IMG/VR virus record: IMGVR_UViG_3300032288_001376
Span: 1-27,102 of that record
Strand: one strand, 5' to 3'
DNA length: 27,102 nt
Source: a virus
Positions 19,638 through 27,102 of this stretch are shown in pieces. Under the pieces are notes generated by a model that had not been told where the DNA came from, did not search any database, and was given only the letters and a program-made list of their open reading frames with translations. Each line of letters opens with the position of its first letter. Position 1 is the first letter of the stretch. A program made the translations under genes and the position numbers.

Positions 19638-22587
19638 GATCACGAAGATAGGGTTACCTTCAGGTGGGACTACGGGTCAGGTCTTAAAGAAAAAGACCGG
19701 GACAAATTATGACGTAGAATGGGGAACAGGAGGCGGAGGAAGTGGTACTGTGACATCGGTGGCTACGACTGCACCTATTACAGGCGGGACTATTACGACT
19801 ACCGGAACGATAGGAATCACCCAGGCTACGACTTCCACGGATGGGTATCTTTCTTCGACTGATTGGAATACGTTTAATAATAAACAAAGTGCTTTAACCA
19901 ATCCCGTCACAGGAACAGGAACTACCAACTACCTTCCTAAGTTCACAGGGGCGAGTACGATAGGAGATTCTCAGGTAAGAGATAATGGAACAGGTGTAGC
20001 CATAGGAGGTGCGCCAAGTGCGTTTAAGTTTGATGTTACAGGCTTAGTCAACTTCACCGGAACAACTGCAAGTGACGGTGGACAGTTAGGGGCAGAACTT
20101 CTATCAGCGGCAGGATGGACGAGTACAGGATGGACAGGATCATTTGGAGCAGGATGGACACATACGGTAGGTAATACTACTGCTCTTACTAATACGTTAG
20201 CGGCGGTTAACGGTACTTACTATCAGATAGCCTACACAGTCACCGGAAGGACTGCTGGTACGTTTGTAATTGCTTTCGGAGGCTATACATCTGGTTCACT
20301 TAGTGCAACAGGAAACGTAGGACCACGTGCAACAAGTACAGGTACTCTTTCTATTACGCCTACTACGGATTTTGATGGGACGATTGTAATCTCTATCAAG
20401 GTAATTACGGCCGGTAGTGCTAATCTTACGATAAAAAATAGTTCAGGTACGGTAATTAATGAGATAAACGGATCATCATCGAATACAAATACTTTCATTG
20501 GGTTAGATGCTGGAATTAGAAATACTACTGGAGCAAATAATACATTTATTGGAAATAATGCTGGTCAAAATAATACTACCGGTGTAACTAATGTTTTTAT
20601 AGGAACATCAGCAGGAGGATCAAATACTATTGGATTTGGAAATTCCGCTTATGGAGTTAGTTCTTTACAATCTAACACAACTGGTTATTGGAATAGTTCA
20701 TACGGATACAATTCATTGTTGTCATCAACAACAGGATATTCAAATTCAGCATTCGGTGAAGGTAGTTTATTATCAAGCACCACTTCTGCTAACAATAGTG
20801 CATTTGGAAGATCTACTTTACGTTCATTAACTTCTGGTAGCAATAATGCAGTTTTTGGGGCCGCTTCTTTTTATTATTTATCAAGTGGAGATTCCAATAT
20901 TGCTATTGGCCAAGATGCAGGAACATATTTTGGAATTTCTTCAAGTACAACTACAACTTCAAATAATTCAATATTTATAGGTCGTGACTCAAGACCAAGC
21001 GCAGATTCAGAAACCAATCAATTAGTAATCGGTTACCAAGGTCGTGGCCTTGGCTCCAACACCACAGTAATAGGCAACTCTTCTACTACATACGGTAGAT
21101 GGTGGGGGAACTTGTTAGTAGGTTCTAATACAAACAGTGGAGAAGCATTACAGATAACAGGATTAGCATCGTTTACAGGTACCACTGCTTCAGACGGTGG
21201 ACAATTAGGTGCTGAATTACTGTCTACATCAGGTTGGACATCTACTGGCTGGACCGGTTCATTTGCTACTGGTTGGACACATACTACCGGAAACACCACT
21301 GCGTTAACCAATACACTTGCTGCGGTTAATGGTAACTACTATCAGATAACCTATACGGTCACCGGAAGGACTGCTGGATCATTTACTATCGCATTTGGTG
21401 GTTATTCAATTGCTGGAATTACGGCAACTGGTAATACAGGCCCACAGGCAATCTCTACTGGAACATTATCTATCACGCCTACTACGGATTTTGATGGCAC
21501 GATTGTAATCTCTATTAAGGTAATCACGGCTGGTAGTGCTAATCTTACGATAAAGAATAGTGCAGGTACCGTAATAAATGAGATAAATGGCTCATCATCG
21601 AATACCAATATTTTTGTTGGATTAGATGCTGGAAGTAGAAATACTACTGGACTTAACAATACATTTTTAGGGTCATCAAGTGGATTAAATAATACAAACG
21701 GAACTGATAATAGTTTTTTTGGATATATTTCTGGTCAATCAAATACGGTAGGATCTAATAATACATTTTTAGGCTCATTTGCAGGATGGTCTAATACTAT
21801 AGGAGGATTTAACACATTTGTCGGATCATCAGGTCGTGCTAATACTACTGGGAATTTTAATTGTTATTTTGGCGCAAGAGCAGGAATTTCAAGCACAACA
21901 ACATCAGGCAATTGTTTTTTTGGATATGAAGCAGGTAGGCAAACGACTGGATCAACTAATAGTTTTTATGGTTATCAAAGTGGAACTCTAACCACATCTG
22001 GATCAAATAACGTAGGATTTGGTCTTTTTTCTGGCCTAAATAACACAACAGGATCAAATAATAGTTTTTTTGGTAGTGAATCAGGTAGACGGATTTCATC
22101 TGGATCAAATCTTACCGTAGCAAACAATTCTATCTTCTTAGGCTACGACACTCGTGCAAACGCTGACTCCGAAACCAACCAATTAGTAATAGGCTACGCA
22201 GCAATCGGCCTCGGTTCTAACACAACAGTAATAGGCAATTCATCTACTACATACGGTAGATGGTGGGGGAACTTATTAGTAGGTACGAGTACTAATTCAG
22301 GCTATGCTTTGGATGTTAGTGGAACTGCGAGGATTCAGAACGACTTAACAATCTCAGATACAAGGAATATAATCCTAAGCACAACCACCGGAACCAAGAT
22401 AGGCACGGCTACCACGCAGAAACTTTCTTTTTGGAATGCCGCCCCAGTATCTCAACCTACGACTGCAGTAACATCAGCAACACGTGTAGGAGGCGGAGGA
22501 ACTACTTTAACAGATACGGATACATTTGACGGATATACTTTAGCGCAGATAGTAAAAGCCTTGAGAAATACAGGAATTTTAGCATAA
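19630..22587 (+). CDS. Large tail fibre with YadA-like roll repeats
   Basis: A 985-residue Gly/Ser/Thr/Asn-rich fibre. The N-terminus (KITKIGLPSGGTTGQVLKKK) and TDGYLSSTDWNTFNNKQ are typical fibre-start motifs. Two long blocks follow. Each has a beta domain (FTGTTASDGGQLGAELLS onward) and then many short repeats of the NTTG.NNTFIG..AG type, as in trimeric adhesin rolls. Each block ends in ETNQLVIGY and YGRWWGNLLVG. The C-terminus (SGTARIQND, KIGTATTQKLSFW, FDGYTLAQIVKALRN) is a common fibre end; no intramolecular chaperone is seen. It probably trimerises and binds the host surface. Confidence 0.85.
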   Translation: MSKITKIGLPSGGTTGQVLKKKTGTNYDVEWGTGGGGSGTVTSVATTAPITGGTITTTGTIGITQATTSTDGYLSSTDWNTFNNKQSALTNPVTGTGTTNYLPKFTGASTIGDSQVRDNGTGVAIGGAPSAFKFDVTGLVNFTGTTASDGGQLGAELLSAAGWTSTGWTGSFGAGWTHTVGNTTALTNTLAAVNGTYYQIAYTVTGRTAGTFVIAFGGYTSGSLSATGNVGPRATSTGTLSITPTTDFDGTIVISIKVITAGSANLTIKNSSGTVINEINGSSSNTNTFIGLDAGIRNTTGANNTFIGNNAGQNNTTGVTNVFIGTSAGGSNTIGFGNSAYGVSSLQSNTTGYWNSSYGYNSLLSSTTGYSNSAFGEGSLLSSTTSANNSAFGRSTLRSLTSGSNNAVFGAASFYYLSSGDSNIAIGQDAGTYFGISSSTTTTSNNSIFIGRDSRPSADSETNQLVIGYQGRGLGSNTTVIGNSSTTYGRWWGNLLVGSNTNSGEALQITGLASFTGTTASDGGQLGAELLSTSGWTSTGWTGSFATGWTHTTGNTTALTNTLAAVNGNYYQITYTVTGRTAGSFTIAFGGYSIAGITATGNTGPQAISTGTLSITPTTDFDGTIVISIKVITAGSANLTIKNSAGTVINEINGSSSNTNIFVGLDAGSRNTTGLNNTFLGSSSGLNNTNGTDNSFFGYISGQSNTVGSNNTFLGSFAGWSNTIGGFNTFVGSSGRANTTGNFNCYFGARAGISSTTTSGNCFFGYEAGRQTTGSTNSFYGYQSGTLTTSGSNNVGFGLFSGLNNTTGSNNSFFGSESGRRISSGSNLTVANNSIFLGYDTRANADSETNQLVIGYAAIGLGSNTTVIGNSSTTYGRWWGNLLVGTSTNSGYALDVSGTARIQNDLTISDTRNIILSTTTGTKIGTATTQKLSFWNAAPVSQPTTAVTSATRVGGGGTTLTDTDTFDGYTLAQIVKALRNTGILA
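20041..20520 (+). repeat. Fibre internal duplication, copy 1
   Basis: About 480 bases (fibre residues 138-297), matching 21160-21639 at a constant offset of 1119 bases, checked at two points. The proteins are nearly identical while many third codon positions differ. Confidence 0.8.
21160..21639 (+). repeat. Fibre internal duplication, copy 2
   Basis: Second copy of the 20041-20520 module (fibre residues 511-670), same frame and no net length change. A second matching pair follows the roll repeats: 21010 onward and 22171 onward (ETNQLVIGY to NLLVG), offset 1161, so the intervening repeat tract differs by 14 residues. Confidence 0.8.
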
Positions 22588-22871
22588 TGAAAACAATACA
22601 ACCAATTCAAATCTGGAAAAATGGAGGTCTCAAGGAGGCTTCTATTCTTAACTCTTACGTGGTCTCTGATAACATTAAAGACTCAGCGACCTTTTACTAC
22701 GCACTTCTAAACGAGAACAAAGAGAACCTCGCAGAAGGAAATCTTAATATGGGCGGAGATGCTTACCAAGGCTGGGAGCAGAACGAATATGCTTGGGACT
22801 GGATTGCCGGTCAATTGGGACTTGTAATTACCGGAGATTATGTAGAACCAACAGAAAATAAAGATATTTGA
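22587..22871 (+). CDS. Small fibre-associated protein
   Basis: A 94-residue acidic protein: MKTIQPIQIWKNGGLKEASI, then YYALLNENKENLAEGNLNMGG, YQGWEQNEYAWDWIAGQLGL and an acidic end. Proteins of this pattern often follow fibre genes in phages of this type. An accessory virion or fibre assembly role is inferred. The start overlaps the fibre stop (TAATGA) by one base. Confidence 0.65.
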   Translation: MKTIQPIQIWKNGGLKEASILNSYVVSDNIKDSATFYYALLNENKENLAEGNLNMGGDAYQGWEQNEYAWDWIAGQLGLVITGDYVEPTENKDI

Positions 22872-22874
22872 CAC

Positions 22875-23003
22875 ATGGAAGACATTAAAGAATTGAAAGC
22901 CCAGGCTTACGATGCGCTCGCTGCACTTGAGTTCTGGCAAAAGAAACTGGCTGAGATTAATCAAAAGATCGCTGAAGCCCAGCAGAAACTCAACGAGGAA
23001 TGA
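22875..23003 (+). CDS. 42-residue coiled-coil protein
   Basis: An ATG at 22875, three bases after the previous stop, opens a 42-residue ORF ending at 23001-23003. The product is one long helix (ALAALEFWQKKLAEINQKIA) with clear heptads. Its stop overlaps the next start (ATGA). This type of tiny helical protein recurs in tail-gene runs of Bacteroidota phages; function unknown. Confidence 0.6.
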   Translation: MEDIKELKAQAYDALAALEFWQKKLAEINQKIAEAQQKLNEE

Positions 23004-24388
23004 CAATCACACAGAGACCATCCGGCTTTAATTCGGTCCACTTGCCGATTATTTACAAGATCACCAACGACAGGTGGCCTGTTAACACCTTTGATACGGT
23101 GAGGACGGTCTCTTCATTCACAAATGATGCTGGCTATTGTAAACTCGCTCTTTCCGGGGATATTAAAACAAGCGGAACGGCTAACGAGTTAGAATTTGTC
23201 AAGGTAACGGTTGACGGAGTCGATGAAATAGTACAGATATACACTTACTATTCCGATACAAGCATCACGGTAGATATCCCTTATGATGCAGGGATTGTCT
23301 TTGGGAATATTCAGTATTACTACGCCAATTACCACAACAGGTTTAAAATCTACGCAGGGCTGAGGGGCGCACATACTTTAAATGCGAACAAGCCCTACCA
23401 ACTGCTGACATCAATCAAAGCCGTCCCGGATTCCACCGGGGAGACGGTTATAAACATCAACGAGATTTTAAAGTCCGATATTTCAATCTTAGATAACGAC
23501 ACCACCTATACACAGAACGACATTACCTCGTTTACTGAGTTTTACATCGAATACGCAGAGGCTTACGACTATTCAGCCGATGGATATACTTTAACTTCCT
23601 ATGTGAGTTCGTATTCTTCCGACTCAGCCAATTACGCAATAGCGGTAAATTCTAAACTTCCGTTTAAGAATGGCTATGGTGGAGTGATGACCGAATATGT
23701 GGGATCCTCTCAGAAGTTCCTTACTTTGTTTTCAAATCCTGTGCTTTTCAATGGGTTCTATTATGAACTCTGGTTTTTGAGACAGAGCGGAGACACTAAA
23801 GATCTAAGGGTCAGAAGGTACACTAATGGAGTATTAGGAGCCACAGATACGATAAACGTAGACAATAAAGACGAAGGTATTTATAGAGTTCAGATTACCA
23901 ATACAGGCCTTGAGGATACTTTATTGGTTGACCTGTACGAGTCAGGTGTACTGAGTGAAACCAAGACCATATCTGTCAATTCTGAATGTAATAACCAAGA
24001 CATATACCTGGCCTGGAAGAACTACTTAGGGGGAATGGATTATTGGTTGTTCACAGGCGAAAAAGATTACTCCATAGACATTGAGTCTACCAAAAGTTCA
24101 GAAAAGAACATATTTATAAACTGGCCAAACTCATGGGATGCGGATTCTGTCACTTACGAAACTCAAAGAAATTCAAGGGAGTCAATAGTGGTCAGGTCGC
24201 AGAATCTCACCTTGGATCAAGTGAATGCGATTAAATACATAAGGACCAGCCCATTAGTTCAAATCTACGGAGACCGGACGGTTATAGTAGATCAGGATTC
24301 CTTTATGGTTTATAGCGAAGCGGATAAGATTTACTCCATTTCTTTTAAGATAACCTACACTAACCAAATCCCTTCACAGAGTCTATGA
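23000..24388 (+). CDS. Tail-tip/distal tail structural protein
   Basis: A 462-residue beta-rich protein starting MTITQRPSGFNSVHLPIIYK, with strands throughout the first half and a CNNQDIYLAWKNYLGGMDYW segment near residues 328-347. Then come WLFTGEKDYS and a C-terminal part ending IPSQSL. The NYLGGMDYWLF-type core is recognisable in structural proteins of Bacteroidota siphophages located before the tail hub. It is likely part of the distal tail or baseplate. The exact role is inferred from neighbours; coupled to both neighbours by ATGA. Confidence 0.65.
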   Translation: MTITQRPSGFNSVHLPIIYKITNDRWPVNTFDTVRTVSSFTNDAGYCKLALSGDIKTSGTANELEFVKVTVDGVDEIVQIYTYYSDTSITVDIPYDAGIVFGNIQYYYANYHNRFKIYAGLRGAHTLNANKPYQLLTSIKAVPDSTGETVININEILKSDISILDNDTTYTQNDITSFTEFYIEYAEAYDYSADGYTLTSYVSSYSSDSANYAIAVNSKLPFKNGYGGVMTEYVGSSQKFLTLFSNPVLFNGFYYELWFLRQSGDTKDLRVRRYTNGVLGATDTINVDNKDEGIYRVQITNTGLEDTLLVDLYESGVLSETKTISVNSECNNQDIYLAWKNYLGGMDYWLFTGEKDYSIDIESTKSSEKNIFINWPNSWDADSVTYETQRNSRESIVVRSQNLTLDQVNAIKYIRTSPLVQIYGDRTVIVDQDSFMVYSEADKIYSISFKITYTNQIPSQSL

Positions 24389-26658
24389 CGAGTTTCATTA
24401 ACGATGAAGGGCAGGAGATTCAAATAGATGAAGATGTATTAATCACTCGTCAGGTCGCATCTATTAAGAACTTTAAGATAAAAGGAGACTTTAGCGTTTC
24501 TTTCAACGTACCTAATAACTCAGCCAACAGAAAGACTTTGGGTTATTATGGAATCAATCAGTTGAATAGTCCGGTATTTTCAGAGAATTACTTTAACCTC
24601 GTCAGGAATGGAAACATTATGATGAGGGGGCAGATGGTAATCGAAGAAGATACGGGAGATGAGATAAGTCTTTACTTTGTTAGTGGTAATGCGAATTGGT
24701 TTAATCTTTTCCAGTTCAATTGTCGGGATTTAAGGAACACGAATTACTCGACCAGGTGGGGAAGTAGTTCTATTCAGGATTCAGTCGGTAAGACTTCTGG
24801 GATTGTCTTTCCTCTTGTGGATTGGATGTACAAAGGCCAAAAGGGGGATATGTACTTTGACTACTCCACGCAGTCAGGATTAGACGGAGAGGTGTTTTAT
24901 TTATACGATTACTTCCCTTGTCTTTATGTCCACACGTTATTTGAAGAGATTGCCAAATTCTCTGGCGTTAAGATAGAAGGGAACTTACTTGCCGATAAGT
25001 TCTTCAAAACGCTGATACTCACACCGGATAGCCCGGATATTTATGATCCTGAAACCCAAAACCAGTTAAGGGTATCTGTTCCGGATGATGTTTATAATTT
25101 AATCACCGTTCAGGCGATTGCTCCTAATTTAAAAGCAATCGAAATGATCAAGTGGGCCTGTGTGACCTTTGGGGTGATTCCGCTTTACGATACCTTCTCG
25201 AATACTTTAACACTTGACGTATTAGATAAAAAAGTCCTTCAGGGTGATGATTGGAGTGCTTACGTTAAAGAGTACAACATTAAATATGACCAAGTTGAGA
25301 ATAACATCATACGTGTTGAAAGCCCTACGGATGACCTGTTAGATGCTTATAATTCAATAAACGATATCAAGTTCGGGGAGTTAAATATTCAAAGTTCAAA
25401 GCAAGACGGACAGGATAACGAACTCTACACTTCTCCTTTTCCTGTGTGTTTTGACACAAAGGATAACAGATATTCTATTGCTCTTCCTTACATTCCAATG
25501 TATGAATTGGAGGACGAGGATGGATTTGACTATACGGCAGTAAGTTCTGTCGGATTCGTAGGAACTGATTCTTATATCCAAGTTGACGGCATAGGTTTTC
25601 CTTTCGATAGCGACAAATTGGGTCAGTATATCGTCAGGATGAAGGACAATAACGGATACTATGACGGATACAGAAGGGTCTGGACTTATCTGACTAATTA
25701 CGGGTCTAATACATCATTTACCGCTTTTGGTCCTTATAATGTCCCTACTACCAGCACGGGGATAGTTTATACACAAAGCGTAAGCAAAGGAAGCCCAGGC
25801 ACGAGGGTTTTAAGTTTTATCCCTTCGATTCCTACTGATGGAATATCTACGCTTCCGTCTTTTGAGTCGGTTTTAAAAGTTGGGAATCCGGCAGTAAAGA
25901 CCAATTTAACAAACGCTCCTACTGCGTATTTCTATAAGCCTTATTATGGGTATGGTGATTTAGATCAATACAGGCAGGGTCTGTCTTATGGGTATATAGA
26001 CGGATACAACGACTTCGGGATTGAGGATAACTACTACAATTACATCAATGGGATGGTCACCGGTCCGACTATTAAGACCAAGATGCTCATTCCTGAAAAG
26101 GTGTTTAGTGAGTTTAACTTTGATTTCATCTACCTGAACACCGGAAGATTGAACGGCTATTACTTCGTTGATTCGATAGTTAATTACAAGGATGCGGTCA
26201 CTTTAGCGGAGGTTAATTTACTTTCTGTATTTAAAGAAAGAGTATCAACCCAGCAAGGAGAGATACCGGTAACGAATTATACTATCGTAAGCGATCCTGG
26301 AGTTTATACTTACACGGGAACAGATGTTACTTTAACTCCTTTGAAACTTGACATCCAAATAGACCTGTTTACAATTTACGGCAGCACGTTTAAGGCCACC
26401 TATACCAGCGTAGAGACTAAACAACTCTCAAGGACTAATACGGGTTCTACTTCCGGGCAGATTCTTTATAGTGGGTCTATTGATTGTACGGTTACTAAAA
26501 CCGGAAACACTTCAGGCGATACTTCGATTGTGTGGTATAAGAATCTCGTCATTCAAAACACGGTCAATCTTGGAACCGGAGTTAGCGTGAATGAAACTTA
26601 TACCTTTACAGGGTTGACAAGTACGGATGATCTAATGGTCGAGATTTACGAGGAATAA
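24385..26658 (+). CDS. Tail hub/baseplate-like structural protein
   Basis: A 757-residue protein. The N-terminal part (ITRQVASIKNFKIKGDFSVS, then FNVPNNSANRKTLGYYGI) and a middle part resembling tail-hub proteins (PNLKAIEMIKWACVTFGVIP, LYDTFSNTLTLDVLD) are followed by aromatic-rich beta sequence. The last 100 residues (GSTSGQILYSGSIDCTVTK, YKNLVIQNTVNLGTG) look like an added Ig-like or fibronectin-like domain. It is placed between the distal-tail protein and the tape measure. The hub role is inferred from size, order and pattern. Confidence 0.65.
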   Translation: MTSFINDEGQEIQIDEDVLITRQVASIKNFKIKGDFSVSFNVPNNSANRKTLGYYGINQLNSPVFSENYFNLVRNGNIMMRGQMVIEEDTGDEISLYFVSGNANWFNLFQFNCRDLRNTNYSTRWGSSSIQDSVGKTSGIVFPLVDWMYKGQKGDMYFDYSTQSGLDGEVFYLYDYFPCLYVHTLFEEIAKFSGVKIEGNLLADKFFKTLILTPDSPDIYDPETQNQLRVSVPDDVYNLITVQAIAPNLKAIEMIKWACVTFGVIPLYDTFSNTLTLDVLDKKVLQGDDWSAYVKEYNIKYDQVENNIIRVESPTDDLLDAYNSINDIKFGELNIQSSKQDGQDNELYTSPFPVCFDTKDNRYSIALPYIPMYELEDEDGFDYTAVSSVGFVGTDSYIQVDGIGFPFDSDKLGQYIVRMKDNNGYYDGYRRVWTYLTNYGSNTSFTAFGPYNVPTTSTGIVYTQSVSKGSPGTRVLSFIPSIPTDGISTLPSFESVLKVGNPAVKTNLTNAPTAYFYKPYYGYGDLDQYRQGLSYGYIDGYNDFGIEDNYYNYINGMVTGPTIKTKMLIPEKVFSEFNFDFIYLNTGRLNGYYFVDSIVNYKDAVTLAEVNLLSVFKERVSTQQGEIPVTNYTIVSDPGVYTYTGTDVTLTPLKLDIQIDLFTIYGSTFKATYTSVETKQLSRTNTGSTSGQILYSGSIDCTVTKTGNTSGDTSIVWYKNLVIQNTVNLGTGVSVNETYTFTGLTSTDDLMVEIYEE

Positions 26659-26659
26659 T

Positions 26660-27102
26660 ATGGAAAAAGAAGAAATCATATTGACGTTTGCAGTTGAGAC
26701 TCAGGATGCTGAGAACAAAATCAACGAACTTAAAAAGAACATCGAGGGTGTAAAAAATAGCCAAGATGATCTTAATCAAAAGTTTGCTGAGGGTACTGTA
26801 ACGCTTGAGGATTACAATAAAGAAACTGCTAAGAATAACAACGCTTTACGGGCGAATGAAAAAGCGGTTCAATCTTTAACGGATGCAATTACTGATGAGA
26901 CCGAATCCATTAATAGCCTTAGAAAGCAAAACTCAGAACTTACAAAAGAAAGGAATGCTTTAAATCTCAGAACCGCAGAGGGAAGGAAGAGGCTTGAAGA
27001 GATTAATAATCAGTTAGATGCGAATAATATTAAAATAAAGACGAATGTCGCACAACTTGAAAAACAAAAAATAAACATTGGTAATTATAGTTCCGCTCTT
27101 CA
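26660..27102 (+). CDS. Tape-measure protein, N-terminal part
   Basis: The ATG at 26660 follows the previous stop by one base and the frame stays open to the window edge (147 complete codons). The product is a continuous charged coiled coil (IILTFAVETQDAENKINELK, then LRKQNSELTKERNALNLRTA, later INNQLDANNIKIKTNVAQLE). This start is typical of tail tape-measure proteins, which set tail length and span the tail lumen. The rest lies beyond the window. A general coiled-coil structural protein is the alternative. Confidence 0.82.
   Translation, partial: MEKEEIILTFAVETQDAENKINELKKNIEGVKNSQDDLNQKFAEGTVTLEDYNKETAKNNNALRANEKAVQSLTDAITDETESINSLRKQNSELTKERNALNLRTAEGRKRLEEINNQLDANNIKIKTNVAQLEKQKINIGNYSSAL

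Noticed and set aside
21033-21659. Minus-strand ORFs opposite the fibre repeats
   Set aside because: Val/Pro-rich shadows caused by the repeated Asn/Thr/Gly codons of the fibre; the same shadow appears opposite both duplicated blocks.
20500-22130. Short periodic repeats that might look like a CRISPR or minisatellite array
   Set aside because: They are in frame, degenerate at third positions and encode N-T-x-F-I-G-x-x-A-G roll repeats of the fibre; no constant repeats with unique spacers.
19630-22587. Fibre gene as a target of a diversity-generating retroelement
   Set aside because: No reverse transcriptase or template repeat is present in the window, and differences between copies are mostly synonymous rather than adenine-directed.

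Overview
The window is 27 kb of a tailed double-stranded DNA phage genome. It shows terminase small and large subunits, a tail assembly chaperone pair, fibre and tail-tip proteins, the start of a tape-measure protein, a recombination module, a replication module and a lysis module. A long tape measure together with tail chaperones points to a siphovirus-like particle. The host is most likely a member of the Bacteroidota. Candidate promoters match the TTTG / TAnnTTTG pattern of that phylum. Start codons are mostly preceded by A-rich sequence or by a 4-base stop/start overlap rather than by a Shine-Dalgarno site. Several small families resemble those of Bacteroidota phages. No integrase, portal, major capsid, prohead protease, tRNA or CRISPR array was recognised; head genes presumably lie outside the window.

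Layout: 1-2732 (+) holds the end of a structural gene, a beta-rich surface protein, a lysis cassette (XhlA-like protein, tiny HExxH protein, two-helix holin candidate, Cys/Pro-rich spanin-like protein) and a metallophosphoesterase. The M15 endolysin (2780-3259) is the only minus-strand gene and has its own candidate promoter. From 3386 rightward comes an early region: small unknown proteins, an ERF annealing protein with a YqaJ-type exonuclease, a LuxR-type HTH protein, a structured leader, a replication initiator-like protein and a DUF6633-like partner. Accessory genes follow: a GIY-YIG homing endonuclease, a cluster of tiny proteins, a ribbon-helix-helix protein, an orphan DNA methyltransferase and a NinG-like protein.

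11726-15639 is a cassette of two glycosyltransferases, a PAPS-reductase-like PP-loop enzyme, two SAM methyltransferases, a KdsC-like phosphatase and a single-helix microprotein. Its likely role is modification of a glycan, nucleotide or virion component. 15626-27102 is the packaging and tail region: a DUF protein, TerS, TerL, tail chaperone with a probable -1 frameshift, structural and tail-completion proteins, a 985-residue fibre with an internal duplication, tail-tip proteins and the tape-measure start.

Genes are packed and translationally coupled, with many ATGA overlaps. Three genes (GIY-YIG, DNA methyltransferase, PP-loop enzyme) and the middle of the fibre gene are much more AT-rich than their neighbours (roughly 25-33% versus 42-50% GC in lines counted by hand), indicating mosaic ancestry. 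The most notable signals are the frameshift in the chaperone pair, two terminator-like hairpins whose seven-T tracts run directly into an ATG, and the sugar/sulfur/methyl modification cassette.
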